64,000 nt of DNA from Micromonospora purpureochromogenes. Its GTDB lineage: Bacteria; Actinomycetota; Actinomycetes; Mycobacteriales; Micromonosporaceae. A program made the position numbers and the translations under genes. Below the pieces are notes generated by a model, which saw only the letters and a program-made list of their open reading frames with translations, did no database searches and had not been told where the DNA came from. This document shows, piece after piece, positions 25,265 through 34,153 of the stretch (position 1 is the first letter of the stretch; each line of letters opens with the position of its first letter). The stretch is taken from positions 6,448,001-6,512,000 of the forward strand of contig NZ_LT607410.1 in the NCBI RefSeq assembly GCF_900091515.1, read 5' to 3'.

Positions 25265-25819
25265 GTGAGTCATCCACCACCCGGCGAGCCGGAGCAGCCG
25301 CCGTCGCCGTACGAGCAGCCGGGCCAGCCCTCCGGACTGCCCCAGTGGGGCCAGCAACCCGAGCAGCAGCAGTGGGGCCAGCAACCGGACCAGCCCCAGT
25401 GGGGGCAGCAGCCTGAGCAGCAGCAGTGGGGCCAACAGCCCGAGCGGCAGCAGTGGGGTCAGCAGCCGGACCAGCCGCAGTGGGGGCAGCCGCAGGAGCA
25501 CCAGCAGTGGGCACAGCAGCCGGCGTACCCGCCGCAGGGCCCGTACGGCCAGTACGGCCCGCCACCGGGAGGCGGCGGCGGACCGAACACCATGGCGATC
25601 CTGTCGCTGGTCTTCGCCTTCGTCTTCGCCCCGGCCGGGATCGTCCTCGGCCACCTGGCGAAGCGGCAGATCCGGCGGACCGGCGAGGACGGTGACCAGC
25701 TCGCCACCTGGGGACTGATCCTCAGCTACGTCTTCACCGCGATCGGCCTGCTCGTATGCTGCGGCTGGATCGGCCTGGCCATCTGGGCCAACTCCGACGG
25801 CGGCGGCACCTACAACTGA
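25265..25819 (+). CDS. DUF4190 membrane protein with Gln/Pro-rich repeat
   Basis: 184 residues. A disordered N-terminal half made of QQWGQQP-type repeats precedes two hydrophobic helices with the DUF4190 signature MAILSLVFAFVFAPAGIVLGHLAKRQIRRTGEDGD and a final LILSYVFTAIGLLVCCGWIGL. GTG at 25265 follows GGCGGAGGAGGCGAACGGAC. A paralogue of the same architecture lies at 26851. Family function is unknown; it is common in actinomycetes. Confidence 0.85.
   Translation: MSHPPPGEPEQPPSPYEQPGQPSGLPQWGQQPEQQQWGQQPDQPQWGQQPEQQQWGQQPERQQWGQQPDQPQWGQPQEHQQWAQQPAYPPQGPYGQYGPPPGGGGGPNTMAILSLVFAFVFAPAGIVLGHLAKRQIRRTGEDGDQLATWGLILSYVFTAIGLLVCCGWIGLAIWANSDGGGTYN
25343..25510 (+). repeat. Imperfect tandem repeat coding Gln/Trp/Gly units
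   Basis: Repeated CAGTGGGGCCAGCA-type units of 24-27 bp, about seven copies, in frame within the DUF4190 gene. Units are diverged and contiguous, unlike a CRISPR. Confidence 0.7.
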
Positions 25820-25833
25820 CCGGGCGGCGGGGG

Positions 25834-26589
25834 TCAGCGGAACTGCGCCTCGCGGACGCTGTTGCCGCCGTCCACCACCAGCATCTGCCCGGTGATGTAC
25901 GAGGCGGCCGGCGAGCAGAGGAAGGCGATGGCGGCGGCCACCTCGTCGGGGTGGCCGGGGCGCCCGACCGGGGTGCCCATCCCCTGCTTGATCTCGGCCA
26001 CCGTCGAGGCCGCCGTGTAGATGGTGCCCGGGGCCACCGCGTTCACGGTCACCCCGTCGGCGATCATCTCCATCGCCAGGGCCCGGGTCAGCCCGACCAC
26101 GCCGGCCTTGGCCGCCGCGTACGCCGCCTCGGTGGGCAGCGCGTTCACCGGCCCGGCGGTGGCCGCCAGGTTCACGATCCGCCCCCAGCCCCGCTCGGCC
26201 ATCCCACCGATGAAGGCGCGGCTGGACAGGAAGGCGGTGGTCAGGTTCCGGTCGATCTCGCCCCGCCACTCGTCGTAGCTGAGCTGGGCCACCGGACGCA
26301 GCACCTCCGGGCTGGCCCGGCTGGCCAGGCCCGCGTTGTTGACCAGCACCTCGACGTCGCCGAGCTGCTCGGCCACCGCGTCGGCGAGCGCGCCGACCTC
26401 GGACTCGTCGGTGAGGTCGGCGACGAAGCCGGTCACGCCCAGCTCGCCGGCCCGTTCGTGGATCCGCCGGGTGGTGGAGACGATCGCCACCCGGGCGCCC
26501 AGGTCGGCCAGCCGGCGGGCGGTCGCGTACCCGATGCCGTCGGGGCTGCCCGCGCCGGTGACCAGGGCGACCCGCCCGTCCAGCCGCAT
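25834..26589 (-). CDS. SDR family oxidoreductase
   Basis: 251-residue classical short-chain dehydrogenase. The cofactor loop [20 protein letters not shown] carries an insertion relative to TGxxxGIG. NNAG, the catalytic Ser region NLAATAGP and Tyr-Lys YAAAKAG follow. The end has [13 protein letters not shown]. The Ser position reads Ala-Thr-Ala in NLAATAG, so the usual catalytic serine is not obvious. ATG at 26589 gives the standard length. A longer form from ATG 26739 adds 50 Arg-rich residues and is less likely. Substrate unknown. Confidence 0.85.
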   Translation of the reverse strand: MRLDGRVALVTGAGSPDGIGYATARRLADLGARVAIVSTTRRIHERAGELGVTGFVADLTDESEVGALADAVAEQLGDVEVLVNNAGLASRASPEVLRPVAQLSYDEWRGEIDRNLTTAFLSSRAFIGGMAERGWGRIVNLAATAGPVNALPTEAAYAAAKAGVVGLTRALAMEMIADGVTVNAVAPGTIYTAASTVAEIKQGMGTPVGRPGHPDEVAAAIAFLCSPAASYITGQMLVVDGGNSVREAQFR

Positions 26590-26850
26590 GGTGACCGGCT
26601 CGGCCACCGGCACCGGCTCGTCCTGGTCGTGCGGCCCGGCGGTGGCGACGGCGCGGGTACGCCGGGCCAGCCCGGGGCGGCTCACGTCCCGCCTCGGTCG
26701 GCTGCCGGAACGGTCCGCACCACGCGCGTCGATAGCCATGCCGAGATCCTGCCCGGTCGGGACGTCCCGGGCAACGCGGCACCACGGGGACCTCGGGTTT
26801 GTCCGGTCATGACTACCCTGACGGCGCACCCACACGCGACGGAGAGACCT

Positions 26851-27327
26851 ATGACCTATCCCCCACCGCCCGGCGGCTGGCACGACCCGTCGGCCGATCC
26901 GACCCTGCCCGTCAGCGGCCAGCCCATTCCCGCCCAGCCGACCGGCAAGGACCCGTACGCCCCGGCCGACCCGTACGCGGGCGCCGTCCCGGCGCAGGCC
27001 GGCCCGGTCGACCCGTACGCGATGGCCGGCTACCCGGGGGCCGCGTACCCGGGGTACGGCCAGCCGGTGGCGAAGACCAACAGCATGGCGATCGCCGCGC
27101 TGGTGCTCTCGCTGGTCGGCTTCGCGTCCTGCATCACCGCGCCGGTCGGCGCGATCCTCGGCCACGTCGCCATGAAGCAGATCCGCCAGACCGGTGAGGG
27201 CGGCGAGGGCATGGCCAAGGCGGCCATCATCGTCGGCTGGATCCTGACCGGCCTGCTGCTGCTCCTGCTCGCGTTCTACGTCGTGGTCATCGTGCTCGCG
27301 GTGATGGACGCCTCCAGCACCTCCTGA
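26851..27327 (+). CDS. DUF4190 membrane protein
   Basis: 158 residues: a Pro/Tyr-rich N-terminal half ([27 protein letters not shown]) and two helices with [44 protein letters not shown], the DUF4190 core. ATG at 26851 follows GGAGAGACCT. It is related to the protein at 25265, with an SDR gene between them, so the two are probably duplicates. Function unknown. Confidence 0.85.
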   Translation: MTYPPPPGGWHDPSADPTLPVSGQPIPAQPTGKDPYAPADPYAGAVPAQAGPVDPYAMAGYPGAAYPGYGQPVAKTNSMAIAALVLSLVGFASCITAPVGAILGHVAMKQIRQTGEGGEGMAKAAIIVGWILTGLLLLLLAFYVVVIVLAVMDASSTS

Positions 27328-27331
27328 CCGC

Positions 27332-27361
27332 CGGGCCGCCCCGGTCACCCGGGGCGGCCCG
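27332..27361. terminator. Bidirectional hairpin between DUF4190 and CoA-ester lyase genes
   Basis: GGGCCGCCCCGG / CCGGGGCGGCCC, a perfect 12-bp stem (13 with the flanking C-G) with loop TCAC, centred between convergent stop codons. Confidence 0.7.
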
Positions 27362-27367
27362 ACCGGT

Positions 27368-28324
27368 TCACTCGGAGGGCGGGGTGAAGCTGGAGGTGCG
27401 GGTCATCCCGGCGGCGCGTCCCTTGGCGGCGATCACCAGGGCCATCTTGCGGGACGCCTCGTCGATCATCTCGTCGCCGAGCATCACGGCGCCGAGCTTG
27501 CCGCCGGCCTCCGAGGTGTAGTGCTCGTACGCGTCGAGGATCAGCTCGGCGTGGTCGTAGTCGGCCTGGGCCGGCTGGTAGACCTCGTTGGCGGCGTCGA
27601 TCTGGCCGGGGTGCAGCACCCACTTGCCGTCGAAGCCCAGCGCCGCGGAGCGCTTGGCCACCTCGCGGAACGCGTCGACGTCGCGGATCTGCAGGAACGG
27701 GCCGTCGATGGCCTGCTTGTCGTGCATCCGGGCGGCCATCAGGATCCGCATCAGGATGTAGTGGTAGGGGTCGCCCGGGTAGTCCGGGATCAGCGCGCCG
27801 ACCACCAGCGACTTCATGTTGATCGAGGCCATGAAGTCGGCCGGGCCGAAGATGATGGTCTCGACCCGGGGCGAGGCGGCGGCGATGGCGTCGACGTTGA
27901 CCAGGCCGGCGGCGTTCTCGATCTGCGCCTCGATGCCGATCCGGCCGACCTCCAGGCCCAGGGTCTTCTCGATCTGGGTCAGCGTCAGGTCCAGCCACTG
28001 CACCTGGGCGGCGTTCTGCACCTTCGGCAGCATGATGCAGTCGAGGTTCGCGCCCGCGCCCTCGACCACCTCGATGACGTCCCGGTAGGTCCACGGGGTG
28101 GTCAGGTCGTTGACCCGGACCACCCGGGTCTTGCCGGCCCAGTCGCCCTCGTTGAGCGCCGCGACGATGTTCTTGCGGGCGTCCGGCTTGGCCAGCGGGG
28201 CGACCGCGTCCTCCAGGTCGAGGAAGACCTGGTCGGCGGGGAGGCCCTGGGCCTTGCCGAGCATCTTGACGCTGGAACCCGGCACGGCGAGGCAGGACCG
28301 GCGGGGGCGACCGACTGCGGCCAT
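27368..28324 (-). CDS. HpcH/HpaI-type CoA ester lyase (malyl/methylmalyl-CoA or citrate lyase beta-like)
   Basis: 318-residue TIM-barrel lyase. The blocks [39 protein letters not shown] (acidic Mg2+ ligands), [10 protein letters not shown], and [13 protein letters not shown] are typical of beta-methylmalyl-CoA/L-malyl-CoA lyases of actinomycetes. It should cleave a 3-hydroxyacyl-CoA to glyoxylate plus acyl-CoA. ATG at 28324 follows GGAAGGAGTG. With the MaoC hydratase (16.7 kb) and acyl-CoA dehydrogenase (23.9 kb) it could contribute to the ethylmalonyl-CoA route, but the crotonyl-CoA carboxylase/reductase is not in this window. Confidence 0.9.
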   Translation of the reverse strand: MAAVGRPRRSCLAVPGSSVKMLGKAQGLPADQVFLDLEDAVAPLAKPDARKNIVAALNEGDWAGKTRVVRVNDLTTPWTYRDVIEVVEGAGANLDCIMLPKVQNAAQVQWLDLTLTQIEKTLGLEVGRIGIEAQIENAAGLVNVDAIAAASPRVETIIFGPADFMASINMKSLVVGALIPDYPGDPYHYILMRILMAARMHDKQAIDGPFLQIRDVDAFREVAKRSAALGFDGKWVLHPGQIDAANEVYQPAQADYDHAELILDAYEHYTSEAGGKLGAVMLGDEMIDEASRKMALVIAAKGRAAGMTRTSSFTPPSE

Positions 28325-28433
28325 AGGATGCACTCCTTCCAGCGTTCGGCGGGCACGCCGACGCCATTTGGATGACGAGAACGAGAACTTAACGATCCCA
28401 AAGGGCGTTGTGACGCCACGGTAACCTCGTGCC

Positions 28434-29279
28434 GTGACCGGGGTGAATGGACCTGTGGAAGATCTCACTGGCCGTCGGACCGTGGTGGTGACCGGGGCCA
28501 GCTCCGGCATCGGCCTGGCCGCCGCGACGGCCCTGGCCCGCCGGGGCGACCGGGTCGTGCTGGTCGGCCGGGACCCGGCCCGGCTCCAGGCCGCCGGGGA
28601 CCGGGTACGCGAGGCCTGCGGCGAGCGCCCCGAGCTGTTCCGCGCCGACTTCGCGGTGCTCGACGACGTACGCGGGCTCGCCGAGCGGCTGCGGGCGGCG
28701 TACGACCGGATCGACGTGCTGGCCAACAACGCCGGGGCGATCGTGCTGGAACCGCTCACCACCGTCGACGGCTTCGAGCTCTCCATGCAGGCCAACCACC
28801 TGGCGCCGTTCCTGCTGAGCAACCTGCTGGCCGACCGGATCGGCCGGATGGCGGTGACCGCCTCCGGCGCGCACCGCAGCGGGGCGCTCGACCCGGACGA
28901 CCTGAACGCCACGCTGCACCCGTACCGGCCGATCCGCGCGTACGGCACCAGCAAGCAGGCGAACATCCTGTTCACGGCGGAGGCGGCCCGGCGCTGGCCG
29001 GACGTCCGGTCGTACTGCTTCCACCCGGGGGTGGTGCGGACCCGGTTCGGGGCGGACAGCCGGCTGGTCGCCCTCGGCATGCGGCTGCTGCCGTTCCGCA
29101 GCCCGGAGCGGGGCGCGGAGACGCTGGTCTGGCTGGCCAACCAGGAGCCGTCCCGGCTGGTCGACGGCGCCTACTACGCCGACCGGAAGCTGCGCCGGCC
29201 GCGGCGCAAGGCGGCCGACCAGACGCTCGCCGCCCGGCTCTGGACGGCCAGCGCCACGGCCGTCGGCCTCGACGGGTGA
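28434..29279 (+). CDS. SDR family oxidoreductase (retinol-dehydrogenase-like)
   Basis: 281 residues. VVTGASSGIGLAAATALARRG is the NAD(P) loop, NNAGAIVLEPLT follows, TASGAH contains the catalytic Ser, and YGTSKQANI the Tyr-Lys pair. GTG at 28434 is six bases after TAACCT (28422-28427), a leaderless layout. The stop overlaps the GTG of the next small gene by four bases, so they are coupled. Substrate unknown. Confidence 0.9.
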   Translation: MTGVNGPVEDLTGRRTVVVTGASSGIGLAAATALARRGDRVVLVGRDPARLQAAGDRVREACGERPELFRADFAVLDDVRGLAERLRAAYDRIDVLANNAGAIVLEPLTTVDGFELSMQANHLAPFLLSNLLADRIGRMAVTASGAHRSGALDPDDLNATLHPYRPIRAYGTSKQANILFTAEAARRWPDVRSYCFHPGVVRTRFGADSRLVALGMRLLPFRSPERGAETLVWLANQEPSRLVDGAYYADRKLRRPRRKAADQTLAARLWTASATAVGLDG

Positions 29280-29569
29280 GCGCGCCGGACGAGGGGCTGC
29301 TCCTGGTGGCGGTGGTCGACCTGGCACCCGATGCCGTGGACGCCGGCCACCGGTACGAGGACGCCGTGCTCGGGCTGCTCGGGCGGCACGGCGGGCGGCT
29401 GGAACGGCGGCTGCACAGCACCGACGAGCGGACCGAGGTGCACCTGATCCGGTTCGCCTCGCGGGCCGGGTTGGCGGGGTTCCTGGCCGACCCGGACCGG
29501 CTGGCCCAGCGGGCGGCGATCGGCGACGCGGCACCGACCACCCGGGTGATCGAGGTCCACGACCGCTGA
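29276..29569 (+). CDS. Small ferredoxin-fold-like protein coupled to the SDR
   Basis: 97 residues, one compact domain: LLLVAVVDLAPDAVDAGHRYEDAVLGLLGRHGG then RTEVHLIRFASRAGLAGFLADP. The alternation and length suggest a dimeric alpha/beta ferredoxin-like fold (ABM/DUF1330-like), but no catalytic residue is certain. GTG at 29276 overlaps the SDR stop (GTGA). Function unknown; the coupling suggests a shared pathway. Confidence 0.6.
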   Translation: MSAPDEGLLLVAVVDLAPDAVDAGHRYEDAVLGLLGRHGGRLERRLHSTDERTEVHLIRFASRAGLAGFLADPDRLAQRAAIGDAAPTTRVIEVHDR

Positions 29570-29593
29570 CCGCCCACCGGGCGGCCCCGGCGG

Positions 29594-31750
29594 TCACTCG
29601 GTGAGGTGCACCGGGATGCTGGTGACCACCACCCCCGGCAGCGGCCGCAACGCCCGGCGCAGCCGCTGCTCGGTCCGGCTGTGCAGCGGGCGGTGCCAGC
29701 TCCGGCGCAGCACCACCTCCGGCACGATCACGGTCAGCACCAGCTCCGGGCCGGTGTCGTGCAGCGCCTCCAGGTAGTGCGCCAGCGGCCCGATCACCGC
29801 CCGGTACGGCGACACGATGGTCTCCAGCCGCACGTGGTCCCCCCAGGCCCGCCACTGCTCGCGGAACCGGTCCGCCTCCGCCTCCTCCGGCGCGATGTGC
29901 ACCGCCAGGGTCGGCTGACCCAGCGACACCGCGTACGCCAGGGCGCGCAGCGATGCCCGGTTGAGCCGGGCCATCGGGACCACCACCAGGTGGCGTACCT
30001 GTTGGGGCAGCTCCTCGCCCTCGGCGGGCCCGGCGGCGACGGGCGCGACCGGCGGCGGGTGCAGGGCCAGCGCGGCGTGCAGGTTCCGGTAGTGCCGGTG
30101 CACCCGGTGGAAGAGCAGCACCAGCAGCGGTACGGCGATCACCACCAACCAGGCGCCCTCGGTGAACTTGGCGACCGCCGCGGTCACGAGCACCAGCCCG
30201 GAGAGCGTGGCGCCGATCGCGTTGACCGCCAGCCGGCCCCGCCAGCCGGCCCCGCGCCGGCGGCGCCAGTGCACCACCATCCCGGCCTGGGAGAGGGTGA
30301 AGGCGAGGAACACCCCGACCGCGTAGAGCGGGATCAGCCGCTCGGTGTACCCGCCGAAGGCGACGAAGACCAGCGCGGCGGTCGCGGCGAGGGCGACCAG
30401 GCCGTCGCTGAACGCCAGCCGGTCCCCCATGTGCAGGAAGCGGCGCGGCGCGTGACCGGCCCGGGCCATGAAGAACAGCAGCCGGGGGAAGCCGTTGAAG
30501 GCGGTGTTCGCCGCCAGCAGCAGGATCAGCGCGGTGGTGGCCTGGATCAGGCCGTACCAGGGGCCGGTCGGGAAGGTGACCCGGGCCAGTTGGGAGAGCA
30601 GGGTCTCCCCCGTCGTCGGCGCCAGGCCGGCCAGGTGGATCAGCAGGGTGAGCCCGGCGAAGAGCAGCACCAGCATCGCCACCATCCAGCCCAGCGTGGT
30701 GCGGGCGTTCCGCCACTCGGGCGGGCGGAACGCCGGGACTGCGTTGGACACCGCCTCGATGCCGGTCATCGAGACCGCGCCCGAGGCGAAGGCCCGCAGC
30801 ACCAGCAGCAGGCCGAGCCCCTCGGCCGCCGGCACCGCCGGCGGCGCCACCGGGGTGAAGCCGCGCCCGGCCGCCCGCAGGTAGCCGACCACCAGCAGCG
30901 CCAGCAGCGCGACCACGAAGGCGTACGTGGGGAGCACGAAGATGTTGCCGGCGGTCCGGACCCCGCGGAGGTTGGCGGCGAGCAGCACCGCGATCACCAG
31001 CACCCCGAGCGGGACGGCGAACGGCCCCAGCCCGGGCAGCGCCGAGGTGACCGCGTGCACCCCGGCGGCCACCGAGACGGCCACGGTCAGCACGTAGTCG
31101 AGCATCAGCCCGGCCGCGGCGGTCAGCCCCGCCCCGGTGCCCAGGTTGTCCCCCGCGACGATGTACGACCCCGCACCGTGCGGGTAGGCGTGGATGGTCT
31201 GCCGGTAGGAGACGCCGACGGCGATCATGAGCACCACCAGCCCGGCGGCCAGCGGCAGGGAGAGCCCCAACGCCGCGCTGCCGGCCAGCACCAGCACGGC
31301 CAGCATCGCCTCCGGCCCGTACGCCACCGAACTGAGCAGGTCGGAGGAGAGCACCGGCAGCGCCACCAGCTTGCGCATCCGCTCGTAGAGCACCGCCGCG
31401 CTGGACAGCGGCGGACCGAAAACGACCCGGCGCAGTCGGGTCAGCGCCCGGCCGAACCGGGTGCCGGGCAGGTTCGCCGGTTCGGTGGCGACCAGTTCGT
31501 CCGGCTGCTCCCGGCGGAACATGGCGATCGGGGCCAGCCGGCCGAAGCGGGTCGGGGTGGGACGCCCCCCGTGCCGGCCCAGGGTCGGGTCGATCGGCAG
31601 CTCGCCGGGGTGGTCGGCGCGCCAGCGGTCACCGATCCGGCGCAGGGTGCCCAGCTCTTCGGGGGCGAGCGGCGGGAACTCGGCCGACGGGGTGACGACG
31701 GTGCCGCTGTCGGCCTCGTCCTCGTCGCCCGGTCGCCGCGCCATCGCCAT
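29594..31750 (-). CDS. KimA-like APC-superfamily permease with cytosolic C-terminal domain
   Basis: 718 residues. About twelve helices span residues 110-560, beginning LSSVAYGPEAMLAVLVLAG. The stretches YRQTIHAYPHGAGSYIVAGDNLG and SMTGIEAVSNAVPAFRPPEWRNARTTL match the YdaO/KimA group of potassium/proton symporters. A soluble C-terminal part (RHLVVVPMARLNRASLRALAYA) resembles a UspA-like domain. In Firmicutes KimA is controlled by c-di-AMP; no c-di-AMP riboswitch fits in the 77 bp upstream. ATG at 31750 follows GGAGGGG; GTG 31753 and ATG 31744 are alternatives. Potassium uptake is inferred, not shown. Confidence 0.88.
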   Translation of the reverse strand: MAMARRPGDEDEADSGTVVTPSAEFPPLAPEELGTLRRIGDRWRADHPGELPIDPTLGRHGGRPTPTRFGRLAPIAMFRREQPDELVATEPANLPGTRFGRALTRLRRVVFGPPLSSAAVLYERMRKLVALPVLSSDLLSSVAYGPEAMLAVLVLAGSAALGLSLPLAAGLVVLMIAVGVSYRQTIHAYPHGAGSYIVAGDNLGTGAGLTAAAGLMLDYVLTVAVSVAAGVHAVTSALPGLGPFAVPLGVLVIAVLLAANLRGVRTAGNIFVLPTYAFVVALLALLVVGYLRAAGRGFTPVAPPAVPAAEGLGLLLVLRAFASGAVSMTGIEAVSNAVPAFRPPEWRNARTTLGWMVAMLVLLFAGLTLLIHLAGLAPTTGETLLSQLARVTFPTGPWYGLIQATTALILLLAANTAFNGFPRLLFFMARAGHAPRRFLHMGDRLAFSDGLVALAATAALVFVAFGGYTERLIPLYAVGVFLAFTLSQAGMVVHWRRRRGAGWRGRLAVNAIGATLSGLVLVTAAVAKFTEGAWLVVIAVPLLVLLFHRVHRHYRNLHAALALHPPPVAPVAAGPAEGEELPQQVRHLVVVPMARLNRASLRALAYAVSLGQPTLAVHIAPEEAEADRFREQWRAWGDHVRLETIVSPYRAVIGPLAHYLEALHDTGPELVLTVIVPEVVLRRSWHRPLHSRTEQRLRRALRPLPGVVVTSIPVHLTE

Positions 31751-31826
31751 CACCCCCTCCGCACTCTCACGCGCGAGCGGCGGTCGTGGCGGCGGAATCG
31801 GCGTACTCCCGCGAAGCGCCGACCGG

Positions 31827-32783
31827 TCAGCCGGTGGGTGGGGCGGCGTCGGCGGGGACCGGGGCCGGTTCGGGGCGGCGGCCGGCGCGGGCGCCCCCGA
31901 GCACCACCACGGCCACCCCGACCAGCAGCAGGGCCAGCCCGGGCAGGGCGAGCGGGCGGGGCAGCTGACCGAGCCAGACCCAGCCGATCAGGGCGGCGCC
32001 CGGCGCCTCCAGCAGGATCAGCACGCTGACCGTGGTGGCCGAGACGCGGCGCAGGGCGTAGTTGAACATCGAGTGCCCGAGCAGTTGGGCACCGGCGACC
32101 AGACCGAGGATGGCCAGCCAGGTGGCGGAGTCGTACCCGCGCAGTGGCACGCCGCCGACCAGGCACACCACCAGCAGGATCAGCGCGCACACCCCGTAGC
32201 AGATGGTGGTGTAGGTGGCGGTGCTGATGGTGGCCCGGGCGCGCTCGCCGAACGCGGTGTAGACCGCGGCGAACAGGCCGCCGGTGATCGCCAGCAGGTC
32301 CCCGGCGAAGGCCCGCCCGGAGACGGCGACGTCCGCGCCGGTGGCGAGCACCGCGCCCGTCACGGCCACCGCGATGCCGGCCCAGACGGCGTACGGCAGG
32401 TGGCGGCCCTGCCAGCGGGCGATCAGCCCCTGCCAGACCGGCTGGGTGGCGCCGAGCGCGGTCGCCGCGGCGACCGAGGTGAGCTGGGCGCTCGGCATCC
32501 AGGTGGCGAAGTGGGCGGCCAGCGCGACGCCGGAGAGCACGCAGTACCAGCCCTCCCGCCGGCCCGCCCCCACGGTCAGCGCCCGGAACTCGGTCCGGCG
32601 GCGGGCCAACGAGAACGGGCCGAGCACGGCGACCGAGAGCAGGTTGCGCCAGAACGCGATGGCCAGCGCCGGGGCCGCGGCGAAGGCGACCAGCGGGGCG
32701 GAGGAGGAGACGGCGGCGACGGCGAGCGCGAGAACGCCGACGGTCAGCGGGTCCACCGGCGGGCGGTGCGGGGTGGGAGACAC
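31827..32783 (-). CDS. EamA/DMT family transporter
   Basis: About 318 residues with ten hydrophobic helices arranged as two EamA repeats (VSSSAPLVAFAAAPALAIAFWRN ... ATALGATQPVWQGLIA and LLAITGGLFAAVYTAFGERA ... ATTVSVLILLEAPGAALIGW). It probably exports a metabolite or amino acid. The start is uncertain: GTG 32783, or TTG 32792 behind GGAG. It is divergent from the HAD gene and convergent with nothing, 76 bp upstream of the KimA-like gene on the same strand. The C-terminus is a short Pro-rich tail. Confidence 0.88.
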   Translation of the reverse strand: MSPTPHRPPVDPLTVGVLALAVAAVSSSAPLVAFAAAPALAIAFWRNLLSVAVLGPFSLARRRTEFRALTVGAGRREGWYCVLSGVALAAHFATWMPSAQLTSVAAATALGATQPVWQGLIARWQGRHLPYAVWAGIAVAVTGAVLATGADVAVSGRAFAGDLLAITGGLFAAVYTAFGERARATISTATYTTICYGVCALILLVVCLVGGVPLRGYDSATWLAILGLVAGAQLLGHSMFNYALRRVSATTVSVLILLEAPGAALIGWVWLGQLPRPLALPGLALLLVGVAVVVLGGARAGRRPEPAPVPADAAPPTG

Positions 32784-32888
32784 GGAGAGCAATACTCACA
32801 CAACTCCGGCCACCACTTACCGTCAACGCTCCGTTACGATCATGCGCGTCCGCGCCGGCGATCCCTCGACGTCCGGAGGCGCTTTCCC

Positions 32889-33587
32889 ATGCCCAGGTAC
32901 CCCGCGGTGCTGTTCGACTTCTTCGGCACCCTGACCCGCTGCGTCCAGCGCGGCGCCGCCCACGAAACCACCGCCGAGCTGCTCGGCTGTCCCGTCGACA
33001 CGCTCGCTGCGGTCCTCGACCGCACCTTCTACCAGCGGGCCAGCGGCCGGCACGGCAACGCCGAGGCGACGCTGCGCTGGGTCTGCGTCCAGGCCGGCGT
33101 CCACCCCTCCGACGACGCCGTCCGGGCGGCGGTGGCCTCCCGGCACCGGGCGGTACGCGCCGACACCCGACTGCGCGACGACGCGGTGCCCGCGCTCGCC
33201 GCGCTGCGGGAGCGGGGCGTCCGCACCGGCGTGATCAGCGACTGCACCCACGAGCTGCCGGCGTTCCTGCCGCAGCTGGCCGTCGCCCCGCTGCTCGACG
33301 CGCGGATCTTCTCCGTCCACGTCGGCCGGTGCAAGCCGGACCCGGCGCTCTACCTCGCCGCCTGCCGTCGGCTCGACGTGCGGCCCGAGGACTGCCTCTA
33401 CGTCGGTGACGGCGGCAGCCGGGAGTTGACCGGCGCGCAGCGGGCGGGGATGACCGCCGTGCGGCTGGCCGCCCCCGACCTGGCCGGGCACCTGGTCTTC
33501 GACGCCGAGCCGGACTGGGACGGCCCGGTCGTCGGTTCGCTGAGCGAGGTGGTCGAGCTGGTCGACGCGGTGCCGGTCGGTTGCTGA
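32889..33587 (+). CDS. HAD-like hydrolase
   Basis: 232-residue haloacid-dehalogenase-superfamily phosphatase. Motif I is DFFGTLT near residue 10 (nucleophile Asp; second position Phe as in dehalogenase types), motif II ISDCT, motif III Lys in GRCKPDP, motif IV GDGGSREL, where the last acidic residue is Glu. All catalytic elements are present. ATG at 32889 follows CGGAGGCGC. Substrate unknown. Confidence 0.9.
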   Translation: MPRYPAVLFDFFGTLTRCVQRGAAHETTAELLGCPVDTLAAVLDRTFYQRASGRHGNAEATLRWVCVQAGVHPSDDAVRAAVASRHRAVRADTRLRDDAVPALAALRERGVRTGVISDCTHELPAFLPQLAVAPLLDARIFSVHVGRCKPDPALYLAACRRLDVRPEDCLYVGDGGSRELTGAQRAGMTAVRLAAPDLAGHLVFDAEPDWDGPVVGSLSEVVELVDAVPVGC

Positions 33588-33604
33588 GCGCCGAGCCGCT
33601 CAGC
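33583..33604. terminator. Hairpin spanning two convergent stop codons
   Basis: GCTGAGCG / CGCTCAGC, a perfect 8-bp stem with loop CCGAGC. Its left arm contains the HAD stop TGA and its right arm the stop (TCA on this strand) of the opposing gene. Confidence 0.6.
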
Positions 33605-34115
33605 GGCGGCGGACCTTGTGCAGGCGGAACGGTTTACGGGTGGCGCGCACGGCGGGAGTCTCGCGCGGCACCTCGGCCAGCGAGTCGGCCGGCAGGTCCG
33701 TGCCGGCGTCCGGCTCGCCGGCCGGTCCGAGCCGGGTCAGCGCGCAGCCGTCGGCCGCCCAGCGGGCCACCAGGTCGGCGGTGGGTCCGGAGGCGTTCAG
33801 CCGCTTCGCCGCCACCAGCGGGGCGGAGGTCTCCCACGCCTCGGTGCCCGGCGCCAACCGGGTCACCTGGGCCGGCCAGGTCACGATCCGCCCGCCGTGG
33901 TCGCCGCGCAGGGTCACCCGCGCCTGCGCCGCGTCGGCCAGCCCGGGCGCGGACTGCTCGCCCGGCCCGCTGACCACGAAGAGCGACCCCTCCAGCGGTA
34001 CGCACCACAGCGCCAGCGCCGGGCCGTCGCCGACGCTCACCCAGGCCACGGCCGCCTTCTTCATCGCCTCGTCGACCAGGGGCGTCGACACCGGGGCGTC
34101 CACCTCGTCCGTCAC
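33600..34115 (-). CDS. Hypothetical split-barrel-like protein (171 aa)
   Basis: Cytoplasmic protein with an opening KKAAVAWVSVGDGPALALWCVPLEGSLFVVSGPGEQ, then ARVTLRGDHGGRIVTWPAQVTRL and ADLVARWAADGCALTRLGPAG. The strand pattern recalls flavin/PPOX split-barrel folds, but this is only an impression. GTG at 34115 follows GAGAGGATGCCGGT. The tail is basic (KPFRLHKVRRR). It shares the convergent hairpin with the HAD gene. Function unknown. Confidence 0.6.
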   Translation of the reverse strand: MTDEVDAPVSTPLVDEAMKKAAVAWVSVGDGPALALWCVPLEGSLFVVSGPGEQSAPGLADAAQARVTLRGDHGGRIVTWPAQVTRLAPGTEAWETSAPLVAAKRLNASGPTADLVARWAADGCALTRLGPAGEPDAGTDLPADSLAEVPRETPAVRATRKPFRLHKVRRR

Positions 34116-34153
34116 ACCGGCATCCTCTCGTACGTGGGGCGTGTGGTCACCGG

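Noticed and set aside
25343..25510. Possible CRISPR array
   Set aside because: Repeats are contiguous, diverged and in frame, coding Gln/Trp/Gly units; no spacers or cas genes.
31751..31826. c-di-AMP (ydaO) riboswitch before the KimA-like gene
   Set aside because: The gene begins beyond this gap and the 76 bp are too short and lack ydaO motifs.
29606..32029. 807-codon plus-strand ORF
   Set aside because: Antisense to the KimA-like permease; long open frames opposite real genes are expected at this GC content. His/Gln/Arg-rich and no family features.
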